A DNA stretch of 64,000 bases from Bacilli bacterium (lineage in GTDB: Bacteria; Bacillota_I; Bacilli_A; RFN20; CAG-826), in assembly GCA_900767605.1 (NCBI GenBank), contig CAAFZT010000048.1:1-64000 (forward strand), in the 5' to 3' direction. This document shows, piece by piece, positions 44,093 to 52,736 of this stretch; positions within the stretch are counted from its first letter, which is position 1, and each line of letters starts with the position of its first letter. Below the pieces are notes generated by a model. The model had not been told where the DNA came from. It was given only the letters and a program-made list of their open reading frames with translations, and did no database searches. The translations under genes and the position numbers were made by a program.

Positions 44093-44517
44093 ACCCTAAA
44101 TATGCGGATATGCTTCCTTTGAAACATCATGTTTCCTTAACTCACCCTCCGATGGACCGCCTTTCCCGCGCCGCTCAGTTTATGCCTTTCGCCGCTTTGG
44201 ATGGATACGAAGATCAAATCGAAGAAACGGGAAGAGAGACCCAAAAGAAGCCGTTGCTGAGTCAGGAAGAGAAAGGAAAAATCTCCGAAGTCCTTCGCTT
44301 TCTTGCTGAGCAAAAATCCCTTTGTCCCGTTCGTCTTACCTATTTTCAAAAAGACGCGAAGAAAGAAGGTGGGGAAATTAAAACCATCCGTGGGAACGTT
44401 AAACGCGTCAAAGAAGAAGAGAAACGTTTGGTCCTAGAGGGAGGGCCAGTCATCGAATTTGACGATATTCTCAGTCTTGAAATACAGGGTTTTTTGCCTG
44501 ATTTTTGCGAATTCTAA
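44089..44517 (+). CDS. YolD-like protein
   Basis: A 142-residue protein of the YolD-like family, which almost always follows a UvrX/YqjW-type polymerase gene and probably assists it, in the manner of UmuD. The family N-terminus is visible as MDRLSRAAQFMPFAALDGYE (about 23-42), followed by a helical middle and a beta-rich end (VKRVKEEEKRLVLEGG, then IEFDDILSLEIQ). Its start overlaps the polymerase stop (ATGA at 44089-44092), indicating translational coupling. No self-cleavage site of the UmuD type is visible. Confidence 0.82.
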   Translation: MNPKYADMLPLKHHVSLTHPPMDRLSRAAQFMPFAALDGYEDQIEETGRETQKKPLLSQEEKGKISEVLRFLAEQKSLCPVRLTYFQKDAKKEGGEIKTIRGNVKRVKEEEKRLVLEGGPVIEFDDILSLEIQGFLPDFCEF

Positions 44518-44609
44518 GCCAATTGACTCGTTCGATTTGAAAACCTGACGGGGTTTCGCTAGCATTGAAAGCGGAATTTCGATTCTTTTAAGAATCCGAG
44601 GATAAAAAC

Positions 44610-45716
44610 ATGATGAATTCTGCTGCTGATCAAACGATGGTGGAGGGAGCAATCCGCCATTTTCCCGCCTGCGGGTCTTTCCAAAACTTTGTTCGCATCA
44701 CCCAAGGCCATATCAATGACACCTTCCACGTCGTGACGGACAAAGGCGAATATTTGCTTCAACGCCTCTCCCCCACGGCTTTCAAGAAACCTTTGGAAGT
44801 CATGCACAATATCGCGGGGGTCACCGCATTTTTAAGGAAGAAAATCATGGAAGAAGGCGGCAATCCCGATCAAGAATGCTTGAACCTCGTCCCTAGCAAC
44901 GACGGCAAATGCTATTGGATGGATGAATGCAGCCATTTATGGCGCGTCTATCTCTTCATCGAAGGCATGAGCTACGATTCCCCCAAGAGCCCGGAGTTAT
45001 TCCAAGAAGCCGCGAAGGCCTTTGGGCGTTTCCAGCATTTGCTTTCTGAATACCCGGCTTCCGATCTCTATGAAGTCATCCCCCATTTCCACGATACCCC
45101 CAAGCGTTTCAAGGACTTGGAAGCTTCCCTTGCCAAGGACCCCTTGAACCGCAAGAAGGACTGCATGGATGTCGTGAATTTGGCTTTGGAAAGAAAAGAC
45201 AAACTTTCGAAAATCGTAGATGGGTTAAAGGATGGCTCTTTGCCGTTACGGACCACCCATAACGATACGAAACTCAATAACATCATGTTCGATCCTTCCG
45301 GTACCAAGCCCCTTTGCATTTTGGACTTAGATACCATCATGCCGGGCAGCGCCCTTTATGATTTTGGCGATTCCATTCGCTTTGGGGCCAATACCTGTGT
45401 GGAAGATGAAAAAGACACCTCGAAGATTCACTTCAACTTGGAGATGTTCAAGGCCTACGCGAAAGGGTTCGTGGAAGGGGCCGCGGGAAGCTTAACGGAA
45501 AAGGAAATCCGTTTGTTCCCCTATTGTTCCATGTTATTGACCTATGAATGCGGCATTCGCTTCTTAGCGGACTACCTCGATGGCGACGTCTATTTCCATA
45601 CGGCTTACGAAGTCCACAATTTAGTCCGTGCCCGCGACCAATTTGCCTTGCTTTTGGACATGGAAAGGCAACAAAAGCAAATGGATGAATTTATCGAGGA
45701 GCTGCTGCAAAAATAA
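44610..45716 (+). CDS. N-acetylhexosamine 1-kinase-like phosphotransferase
   Basis: A 368-residue APH-fold kinase. It resembles N-acetylhexosamine 1-kinase (NahK), which phosphorylates GlcNAc and GalNAc at C1 in the lacto-N-biose/galacto-N-biose pathway. Marks are THNDTKLNNIMFD (about 213-225, catalytic Asp and Asn), ILDLDTIMPGSALYDFGD (about 234-251, metal-binding DxD) and an N-terminal ITQGHINDTFHVVTDKGEYL (about 31-50). No aminoglycoside-specific context exists; it heads an operon with a ROK kinase, nagA and nagB, so sugar phosphorylation is far more likely. The stop overlaps the next start by one base. An exact substrate is inferred. Confidence 0.78.
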   Translation: MMNSAADQTMVEGAIRHFPACGSFQNFVRITQGHINDTFHVVTDKGEYLLQRLSPTAFKKPLEVMHNIAGVTAFLRKKIMEEGGNPDQECLNLVPSNDGKCYWMDECSHLWRVYLFIEGMSYDSPKSPELFQEAAKAFGRFQHLLSEYPASDLYEVIPHFHDTPKRFKDLEASLAKDPLNRKKDCMDVVNLALERKDKLSKIVDGLKDGSLPLRTTHNDTKLNNIMFDPSGTKPLCILDLDTIMPGSALYDFGDSIRFGANTCVEDEKDTSKIHFNLEMFKAYAKGFVEGAAGSLTEKEIRLFPYCSMLLTYECGIRFLADYLDGDVYFHTAYEVHNLVRARDQFALLLDMERQQKQMDEFIEELLQK

Positions 45717-46570
45717 TGAAGCGCATCGTCGGGCTCGATATTGGCGGAAGCGCCATCAAAGGCGGATATTTTGATGGTGACCAATTAAAGGGAACCAATC
45801 GGGTTCCCACTTTCGCCTTTAAGGGAGCCTCGACGGTTTACCGCCAAATCTTCTCCTGCGTGAATGGTCTTCTGAATTCTTATGGGGAAATCGATGCGAT
45901 TGGTGTGGTCTCCGCCGGAGATGTGGGGGAAGACGGGACGTTTATCAAAGTGAATAACATCCCCGTTTTGGTTGGGATGAACGTGAAAAAGCGCCTGGAG
46001 GAAGACTTTCATTGCCCTGTAGTTATGGAAAACGATGCGGTAGGCGCTTTGGTCGCTGAAGCGACGCGTTTCCCCAAGGCCAAGCGCGTCACGATGCTAA
46101 CCTTTGGAACAGGACTAGGGTGCGCCACGCTTGAAGAGAGGAAAATCCTCCACGATGAAGCATCCGATTATGGCCATAAACCCTTAATCGAAGGGGGACG
46201 GGTATGCCCTTGCGGCAAAAGAGGATGCGCGGAGATGTATCTTAACACTGCTTCCTTGAAACGCCTTGCTTTTAAAGCCTATGGGCGAAACGTCTCCACG
46301 TTTGATTTATTCGATAAAGCCCGTCATCAAGACAAAAGGGCGTTAGAAGTCGTTGACCAATATGGAACTTGGTTACGTCTATTATTAAAAAACGTTGAAA
46401 ACGGGCTGCATCCCGATCGTTTGATTTTAGGCGGAGGCATCATGGGGGCAAAGGATATCTTTGAACCTCGACTGGGGTTAGCTCCTGATACCTACGCCTT
46501 TGCTTCGTTTGGTAACGATGCGGGAATCATGGGGGCGAAGATGTTAGTTCAAAAAGGAGAAAGCAAATGA
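45716..46570 (+). CDS. ROK-family sugar kinase
   Basis: A 284-residue ROK protein without a DNA-binding domain, hence a kinase and not a repressor. It shows the phosphate loop GLDIGGSAIKGGYF (5-18), ENDAVGALVAEA (about 102-113), TFGTGLGCATL (about 129-139), the zinc-binding CPCGKRGCAEMYLNTASL (about 164-181) and LILGGG near the end. Its place between a NahK-like kinase and NagA suggests N-acetylglucosamine or N-acetylmannosamine phosphorylation to the 6-phosphate used by NagA. Glucokinase activity is an alternative. It overlaps both neighbours (TAATG and ATGA). Confidence 0.85.
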   Translation: MKRIVGLDIGGSAIKGGYFDGDQLKGTNRVPTFAFKGASTVYRQIFSCVNGLLNSYGEIDAIGVVSAGDVGEDGTFIKVNNIPVLVGMNVKKRLEEDFHCPVVMENDAVGALVAEATRFPKAKRVTMLTFGTGLGCATLEERKILHDEASDYGHKPLIEGGRVCPCGKRGCAEMYLNTASLKRLAFKAYGRNVSTFDLFDKARHQDKRALEVVDQYGTWLRLLLKNVENGLHPDRLILGGGIMGAKDIFEPRLGLAPDTYAFASFGNDAGIMGAKMLVQKGESK

Positions 46571-47724
46571 TCAAAGGATTTCAAAATGCGTCGGTTGTTT
46601 TTCCTACTGGAGTGAAGAAGAGCAACTTGGTATTTCAAAACGGCAAAATCCAAGGATACGGCGAAGAAGACGGATTAATTTCCCTTCCAGAAGGCATCTA
46701 CGTGGCTCCTGGATTTATCGATGAGCACATCCATGGGGCGAACGGGGCCGATGTGATGGATGGGAAAGAAAACTCCCTCGACACGATGTCGAAAGCCCTC
46801 GTTCAAGAAGGGGTGACCTCCTTTTTGGCCACGACGATGACCGAATCGATGGAAAATATCGAAAAGGCGTTGGTAAACGTCAGGGAATATCAAAAGAAAG
46901 AAGCTCCGGGTGCTTGCATCATCGGGGTGCATCTAGAGGGACCCTTTATCTCCCCAACTTTTAAAGGGGCGCAGGCCCTGGAATTCATCCGGAAGCCAAA
47001 CGTGGAAGAACTCGACCATTTGGCAAAACTTTCCGGAAATTTAATCCGCGAGGTAACTTTTGCCTATGAACGGGATGAAGGCGGTGCATTCCTCGAATAT
47101 TGCAAAAAACATGGCATCGTCGCTTCGCTAGGCCATTCCGATTGCCCGGGCCCTCTAGCGATTCAAGGATTCCGTTCCGGCATCCATTGCATCACCCATT
47201 TATATAACGCCCAACGTCGGTTCCATCATCGCGATGTTGGAGTGACGGGCGCGGCTTTGTTAACGGATGGGGTCAAAACCGAGCTCATCGCCGACCTCCA
47301 CCATTCTTGCAAAGAGGCTGTCGAATTCGTCTTCAAAAACAAAAAGAAGGAGGACATTGTATTGATTTCCGATTCCACGGAAGCCAAATACCTCCCTGAA
47401 GGGGCGGAAGCTCATCTCGGTTCCCAAAAGATTTTTGTTTCCAATGGGGTGGCGTTGCTCGAAGATGGGACGATTGCAGGAAGCATCTTGCACCTTGACC
47501 AGGCTTTGCGAAACGTGTCTCCTTTAGCCAAAGGCTACACGTTTGCCGATTTGGTTAACCTCGTAAGCTTGAACCCCGCGAAGAACCTTGGGTTAGAAAA
47601 AGAAATTGGATCGTTAGAAATCGGGAAACGGGCTGACTGCGTGCTCTTAAATTCTTCGTTTGAAGTCCTGATGACAATTCGAGACGGAAAAGTTGTTTTT
47701 CAAAAGGAAGGGTTTGCCCTCTAA
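46567..47724 (+). CDS. nagA: N-acetylglucosamine-6-phosphate deacetylase
   Basis: A 385-residue amidohydrolase-family enzyme that removes acetate from GlcNAc-6-phosphate. Visible motifs are DEHIHGANGADVMDG (about 55-69), VHLEGPFISP (about 120-129, metal-binding Glu), LGHSDCPG (about 192-199), THLYNAQ (about 214-220) and LISDSTEAKYLPEG (about 268-281, catalytic Asp). The motif at the first metal site reads HIHG and suggests the usual single- or double-metal class. Length is normal. It is coupled to the ROK gene upstream and lies 26 bp before nagB, completing the route to fructose-6-phosphate. Confidence 0.93.
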   Translation: MIKGFQNASVVFPTGVKKSNLVFQNGKIQGYGEEDGLISLPEGIYVAPGFIDEHIHGANGADVMDGKENSLDTMSKALVQEGVTSFLATTMTESMENIEKALVNVREYQKKEAPGACIIGVHLEGPFISPTFKGAQALEFIRKPNVEELDHLAKLSGNLIREVTFAYERDEGGAFLEYCKKHGIVASLGHSDCPGPLAIQGFRSGIHCITHLYNAQRRFHHRDVGVTGAALLTDGVKTELIADLHHSCKEAVEFVFKNKKKEDIVLISDSTEAKYLPEGAEAHLGSQKIFVSNGVALLEDGTIAGSILHLDQALRNVSPLAKGYTFADLVNLVSLNPAKNLGLEKEIGSLEIGKRADCVLLNSSFEVLMTIRDGKVVFQKEGFAL

Positions 47725-47750
47725 AGCAAAGGAAGGAATAATATAAAACC

Positions 47751-48473
47751 ATGAAAATCTTCATTTTTGAATCCAAGGAAGAACTCGGAAGAGCCCTTGG
47801 ACACGAGTTTACGGAACTCGTCAAAGAAAACCCGCATGCGATTTTAGGCTTGGCCACGGGTTCTAGCCCTCTAGAAACCTACCAAGCGATCGCGGAAGAA
47901 GCCAAAGCGGAAGGTATCTCGTTTGCAGAGGTCCAAAGCTTCAACCTCGACGAATATCTCTCTTGCCCCCTCGAAGACCAGACCTATCGTTATTTTATGA
48001 ACGAGAATCTCTTCTCCAAAATCGATATCCAAGCGAAAAACACGCACTTCCCAAGCGTTTCCGAACTTGGGGGATACGATAAGGAAATTGAAGAGGCCGG
48101 AGGCGTGGATTTTCAACTCCTCGGCATTGGGCGTAATGGCCATATCGGCTTCAACGAACCGGGAACCGACTTCGATTCGTTGACCCACGTCGTGGATTTA
48201 ACCGATTCCACCCGCGAAGCGAATGCTCGTTTCTTCCATAACGATAAAAACCTCGTTCCGACCCAAGCCGTCACGATGGGCATTGGAACAATCAAGAAGA
48301 GCCGCCGCATCGCCTTGATCGCCAATGGGGTCGACAAAGCCGAAGCGATTGCTAAGCTATATCGCGAAGAAGAGGATCCTTCTTTCCCGGCGACTGCTCT
48401 CGTCCACCATCCGCATTTTGAAGTCTACGTGACCGCGGAAGTCGACGAAGCCGCCCAAGCGCTTCTTAAATAA
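47751..48473 (+). CDS. nagB: Glucosamine-6-phosphate deaminase
   Basis: A 240-residue enzyme converting glucosamine-6-phosphate to fructose-6-phosphate and ammonia. Motifs are LGLATGSSPLETYQAI (about 35-50, phosphate binding), SFNLDEYL (about 63-70) and LLGIGRNGHIGFNEPG (about 122-137, catalytic His). The length is that of the short, Bacillus-type NagB lacking the allosteric C-terminal extension of E. coli. It is the last gene of the amino-sugar operon, preceded by GGAAGGAATAAT and followed by a terminator at 48491. Confidence 0.94.
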   Translation: MKIFIFESKEELGRALGHEFTELVKENPHAILGLATGSSPLETYQAIAEEAKAEGISFAEVQSFNLDEYLSCPLEDQTYRYFMNENLFSKIDIQAKNTHFPSVSELGGYDKEIEEAGGVDFQLLGIGRNGHIGFNEPGTDFDSLTHVVDLTDSTREANARFFHNDKNLVPTQAVTMGIGTIKKSRRIALIANGVDKAEAIAKLYREEEDPSFPATALVHHPHFEVYVTAEVDEAAQALLK

Positions 48474-48490
48474 AACCGGTCTTCGGTTTC

Positions 48491-48521
48491 GACGCGTTCC
48501 TTCGGGGGATGCGTCTTTTTT
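48491..48521 (+). terminator. Terminator of amino-sugar operon
   Basis: GACGCGTTCC-TTCG-GGGGATGCGTC folds into an imperfect stem with a UUCG-type loop, followed by TTTTTT, 18 bases after the nagB stop. Confidence 0.85.
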
Positions 48522-48676
48522 GTTTTTTAAAAAGGGAAGTGGTTGAAAAAGAAAACCAATTCCCGTTAACTTACCTTGTCTTTACAGACAAAGGGGTTTG
48601 TCGGCAAGAATTCAAATTTCATCTTGTTAAAAATTAAAACGTTATTTAACATAAGGGCCGCGGAAAGGAGGAGGAC

Positions 48677-50641
48677 ATGAAGGAATATTCGCTCATGAAG
48701 AAAATCTACCTTGCCCTCATCCTTCTTTTCTTTTTAATTGCCTTTGACGTTTTGCTCAACGAGATGATTTATGGGCGGTTTTATTATTCAAACCCCTGGT
48801 TGGAATTATCCCTTTACCTTCTATTGCTCCTTCCGATTTTCTTCTTTAAATCCAATCGGTATTCTTGGATTTATACCGGCGTGGTCGGATTCGTTTTTTC
48901 GTTTCTAGTTTTCTTGAATCTCGCGATGTTTGAATGCAGTGGGGACGTCTTTTCCTTTAGCTATTTTGTGATGGCCGGGGCTGCGGGGGCCGTCTTCAAT
49001 TGGAGCTATATGCCTTGGAAATCGATTTTATTCTCCTTCTTGATCGATGTTGTGGCGGCATTGCTACTTATTGGAATGCATTTCTTCGCCAAGTCCCGCC
49101 CCGATAAACTCCAAGAAAAAGTGAAACACCCCGCGACGATATCGGGGGCCCTTACCATTCTGTTTTTGGTGGCCAACATCACATCGATGTGCCTAGTCCA
49201 AGATTCTAGCGGCGCGGGAAGAAATCCCTTTGAGACCATTAATTTCATTACCCAAACCCAAAAGAAGCAGTCGCTTGGGGAATTCGGCTTATTGAATTAT
49301 GGGTGGAGCGATTTACTTACCACCGTGAATCCAGGGCTTGGGGGAGAAAGCAAAACGGATCCTGAGAACCCTCGTCATGAAACGTCCACCCAACAAGGGA
49401 AATGCGAGAATTTCAATGTCATCACCATCATGGTGGAGACCGGATGCAGCTATCTTGTCAACAAAACTCTAACTCCGAATCTATGGGCTTTGATGCAGGA
49501 TTCGATTGATTTGACGAATAACGTTTCCAAGAATAAGACGAATATGTCGGAATTTATCGGCATCACAGGGATCGGAGGAAGGCAAGACGCCATCCAATCT
49601 GGTGAAGTCGTCGATTGCTTCTCTTTGCCCAATCTTTTGAAAGAAAAAGGCTATACGGCCGCCTTCTTCCACGATAACGACAAGAATTTCTATAACCGGG
49701 GAGAAGAAATCTCGAACCTTGGTTTTGAAAAGACCTATTTTGCCAATGACTTAAACCCCGAAGTCATCGAATCCGTGAACCGTTGGAATGGGTCTTATCC
49801 TCTAGACAGCGAATTCGTGGATCTGACTTTAGATCAAATGGTCCCCGTTCAGGAGAAGCCTTTCTATACCTTTTACACGACTTTCTCCATGCATGGCCCT
49901 TATGGATTTAGCTGCCCCAATTTCTCTAAATTCCAAAACCTTGGCTATTACGCCCGGCTAAAAGAAGCCGAAGAAGCAGGCCTATGGGAGAATGTCTGCC
50001 TTGATGATTCCCTTGCGATTCAGCAACAAATCGAATACCTCCAATGCGCGACGATGGATTTTGATGCCGCATTAGGGAAAATTGTTGCTTCCCTCCGTAA
50101 CAAAGGCCTCTACGAGAACACGGTCATTGTCGTTTATGGGGATCATGATTCCTATTATAAAAGCGGCAAAGCGGACAAGATGCTTAGCTCCTATGTCTAT
50201 GATGTGGAAGATAGTGACGTTTATCTGCCGGAACGATATAAGACCATCAACTTCTTAGCAAACCCCACGTTAAAGAAAGCCTATTGCCAAGAGAACGGCT
50301 TGGATGAAACAGGGCCCGCTTCCTATTCTTTGATCACGAGTCCTTATATCCTTGTCCCAACCTTGCTCGATGTCTTGGGGTTCGATTACGATCCTTATAA
50401 CTATTTAGGCGTTTCCATTTTTAGAACGGATACCCCATACGACAATCTCTTCTATTCCCATGAACTTCAATTCTTCATGTCCGAGGAATTCGTTTCGATT
50501 TCGGATAAAGAAAGCGGGGTTCAATACCAAAAAGAAGGGTCCAGCCCAGAAGACCTTACCCTGTTCCGAGAGAAAATAAGCGAGATCGTTGAACTCATTT
50601 TCCGATTTAATAATGCGATTTCTAATGGAGGGTTTCATTAA
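48677..50641 (+). CDS. LtaS-like phosphoglycerol transferase/sulfatase-fold membrane enzyme
   Basis: A 654-residue protein with about five to six N-terminal membrane helices (about residues 7-170) and an extracellular sulfatase-fold domain (about 235-620). Active-site marks are IMVETGCSYLVNKTLTPNLW (about 256-275, with the metal-binding Glu), NKTNMSEFIG (about 287-296, the Thr in the position of the LtaS nucleophile) and VIVVYGDHDSYYKS (about 484-497). Homologues transfer glycerol-phosphate from phosphatidylglycerol to make lipoteichoic acid or decorate glycolipids; the exact product here is unknown. GGAAAGGAGGAGGAC gives a strong ribosome binding site. A small hairpin (TTGTCT-TTAC-AGACAA, 48576-48591) lies in its leader. 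Confidence 0.85.
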   Translation: MKEYSLMKKIYLALILLFFLIAFDVLLNEMIYGRFYYSNPWLELSLYLLLLLPIFFFKSNRYSWIYTGVVGFVFSFLVFLNLAMFECSGDVFSFSYFVMAGAAGAVFNWSYMPWKSILFSFLIDVVAALLLIGMHFFAKSRPDKLQEKVKHPATISGALTILFLVANITSMCLVQDSSGAGRNPFETINFITQTQKKQSLGEFGLLNYGWSDLLTTVNPGLGGESKTDPENPRHETSTQQGKCENFNVITIMVETGCSYLVNKTLTPNLWALMQDSIDLTNNVSKNKTNMSEFIGITGIGGRQDAIQSGEVVDCFSLPNLLKEKGYTAAFFHDNDKNFYNRGEEISNLGFEKTYFANDLNPEVIESVNRWNGSYPLDSEFVDLTLDQMVPVQEKPFYTFYTTFSMHGPYGFSCPNFSKFQNLGYYARLKEAEEAGLWENVCLDDSLAIQQQIEYLQCATMDFDAALGKIVASLRNKGLYENTVIVVYGDHDSYYKSGKADKMLSSYVYDVEDSDVYLPERYKTINFLANPTLKKAYCQENGLDETGPASYSLITSPYILVPTLLDVLGFDYDPYNYLGVSIFRTDTPYDNLFYSHELQFFMSEEFVSISDKESGVQYQKEGSSPEDLTLFREKISEIVELIFRFNNAISNGGFH

Positions 50642-50646
50642 GGTTT

Positions 50647-51291
50647 ATGCGTAGGGTGCCACTTGCTTTCTGCTTTACTATTTTGGTGTCGTGCCTAGGG
50701 TGCAGTGGGCCTATTTATCGCGTGGATTTGCTGGCGACGGAGGCTATTGCTGCTATAAGGGGTTTGAAAGCAGTAGAAGATCCTAGCCATTGGTACGCCT
50801 ATTACGGGGATGAAGAAACCCTGTGGGAGACCAGCTGCTTCTATCTCCCTTCTTTGGGGTACAAAGCTACGATAAGAGGACAAAAATATTGCAATTTCGT
50901 TACGGACGACTCGATTTATCTCGATTACTTAGGATCTACTAAAGAGGGTTTTGTGAGAGCCTGTTTGGAAAAGGATCCGCCGATCAATTATTTTAGTTTC
51001 AATGACGTTTTGCCCCTTGCTCAGGGGATGGCGGAAGAAGCGGATGCCTTTTATCGTACCGCTGATTACCCCACTGGTGTATATCAATTCGATGTGAAAA
51101 TAGATTCTGCTGGCTACGCATCCTTCCTTTCGTTTGGGAAATTGCACTTCCCAAAGCAACAATATGAATCGGTAGAACGCTGCGATTCCTTCGACGTTAC
51201 GGTTTGGACCTATACGGAGGGATCTGCTAATTTGATATTCTCGGCAAGCAGCCATTCGAAAAACGTTTTTGATTTAGTCGTAGAGCCTTAA
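50647..51291 (+). CDS. Small lipoprotein, function unknown
   Basis: A 214-residue predicted lipoprotein with signal FCFTILVSCLGC (lipid Cys about 19). The mature part has no recognised domain and shows alternating Tyr/Asp/Ser-rich beta-like segments (ADYPTGVYQFDVKIDSAGYA). It starts 5 bases after the stop of the LtaS-like gene and is very likely co-transcribed, suggesting an envelope role. The ribosome binding site is weak (GGAGGG within the previous gene's end). Confidence 0.65.
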   Translation: MRRVPLAFCFTILVSCLGCSGPIYRVDLLATEAIAAIRGLKAVEDPSHWYAYYGDEETLWETSCFYLPSLGYKATIRGQKYCNFVTDDSIYLDYLGSTKEGFVRACLEKDPPINYFSFNDVLPLAQGMAEEADAFYRTADYPTGVYQFDVKIDSAGYASFLSFGKLHFPKQQYESVERCDSFDVTVWTYTEGSANLIFSASSHSKNVFDLVVEP

Positions 51292-51415
51292 TGGACTCGA
51301 TTTCGTTTTCATTAAGACGTTGACTCGTTGTGATTTTTAATGGTTCGTATGCTATATTGGTGGCGCAAAGACTTTCCTCATCCATTTCGTGTAGCTGCAA
51401 AAAGGAGGGCCACGA

Positions 51416-51841
51416 ATGAAGAAGATGGCATCATTAATCTGGGTTCCTTTGCTTTTAGGTTCCTGCTTTACCGTTAACCATAAGAAGAATTATTTTGTCG
51501 CCGGACAATTCGAAATTGTTGAAGATGAAGTGGGTTATTACCTGGAAGTCGAAGAAATATCCAAGAACGCTTACGAATCATCGGGCAAGATCAATACGGT
51601 TAAAGACGTTGTTATCAATAAGTATTTCAGCGTTCAATTCTATGAACGCATTGGAGGGGAGTCCATTTTGGTCGACTTGGTGAATTTAAAGGATGAGAAT
51701 CCAAGGACGAAGGCGATTCCCGCTAGTTACATTGACGACAACGGGGTTAGCATGACCCCGTTGGGAGGTGTAGAAAGTCTGGATGAATATTACTACGTTG
51801 CATACAAACAAACGTCTTTATCTTTTACGAAAAGAGGGTAA
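51416..51841 (+). CDS. Small lipoprotein, function unknown
   Basis: A 141-residue lipoprotein with lipobox LLLGSC (Cys about 17). The mature part includes YFVAGQFEIVEDEVGYYLEV and a beta-rich body; no domain is recognised. AAAAAGGAGGGCCACGA gives a strong ribosome binding site for ATG 51416. Its context is between the LtaS-associated lipoprotein and a convergent SGNH hydrolase gene. Its codon and residue style match the partial lipoprotein at the right edge of the window, but homology is not evident by eye. Confidence 0.65.
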   Translation: MKKMASLIWVPLLLGSCFTVNHKKNYFVAGQFEIVEDEVGYYLEVEEISKNAYESSGKINTVKDVVINKYFSVQFYERIGGESILVDLVNLKDENPRTKAIPASYIDDNGVSMTPLGGVESLDEYYYVAYKQTSLSFTKRG

Positions 51842-51954
51842 AACATGGTTTCACTTTTATTGACGCTTCATATAGCTGCTTCGGCAGCCACGCGTCGATA
51901 GTGGCAAGAATTTCGTCATTAAAAGAATGCGTCCAAACTTATGGCTATATTCCC

Positions 51955-52728
51955 TTAACGGATTACTTCCTTGATCCGTTTGGCAAAGACCTTGGCTAAA
52001 GCCTCCCCTCCCTTTTCACTTGGATGAAGGCCGTCATAGGTCATGTCCTCAGCTTCCTTGGGGTAAGGATAAGCCCGATAACGATTGGGGTCGAATATTT
52101 CCTTGGAAAAAACCTCAAAAGGCACATCGACAGTTTTTCCGTTTTCTTGCCGACGGAGGAATTTTACCGCGTTTTCCGGGGTGAATCCTGCTTCGTCGTG
52201 GGTATTTACATAATAGATGCCGTGACTGGGGTCTTCTAAATGACGGTAGAGATTGCCGTAATCCCTGCAATAGGTTCCAATCGAATTGGGCTTGCCCGTA
52301 TCTTGGGTATTGTTTCGATAGTCGAATTGATAAATGAACCAACCGTGTTCCACGGGAGAAGCGATGAAAATCGGAGCAGTGGGAGCTACCGAACGGATTT
52401 TCCTTACGATCCAACCTAAACATCCAATCGTCGTTCTAGAATCTTCATCCTTAAAATCCTCCATCTTGCCTAAAGGAGGGTTCCCACAGGAATTCCAGTC
52501 GTTGATCCCTAGGAGGATGGAGTAGAAATCCCCCTTGGGGAAATCCATTCCCACGAAATGGATGGTTTTCCCTCCGTTAATCGCTACGTGGACCACGTTG
52601 GTATCGAAAGGGAGAAGTTTTTGGGTTTTGGTTACATATCCTTCTTGGATTCGATAATTCGTCTCGTCTAAATGTTCGTCGATATAGGTGAAGGAGTCGC
52701 CGATCGCGACCCAGGTTTTCTTATTCAT
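51955..52728 (-). CDS. SGNH/GDSL-family hydrolase
   Basis: A 257-residue esterase-type protein. Block I is AIGDSFTY (8-15, nucleophile Ser), a LLGINDWNS segment (about 91-99) carries the block III Asn, and DGLHPSEKGGEAL (about 229-241) holds the catalytic Asp and His. Members of this superfamily deacetylate sugars, polysaccharides or lipids. It has no signal peptide and starts 8 bp downstream of the DeoR regulator in the fucose operon, so an intracellular sugar deacetylase is a reasonable guess. Confidence 0.82.
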   Translation of the reverse strand: MNKKTWVAIGDSFTYIDEHLDETNYRIQEGYVTKTQKLLPFDTNVVHVAINGGKTIHFVGMDFPKGDFYSILLGINDWNSCGNPPLGKMEDFKDEDSRTTIGCLGWIVRKIRSVAPTAPIFIASPVEHGWFIYQFDYRNNTQDTGKPNSIGTYCRDYGNLYRHLEDPSHGIYYVNTHDEAGFTPENAVKFLRRQENGKTVDVPFEVFSKEIFDPNRYRAYPYPKEAEDMTYDGLHPSEKGGEALAKVFAKRIKEVIR

Positions 52729-52736
52729 TTTTATTT

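Noticed and set aside
44610..45716. Aminoglycoside resistance gene
   Set aside because: The APH fold is shared by sugar kinases; the HND and DxD context and the nagA/nagB operon point to N-acetylhexosamine phosphorylation.
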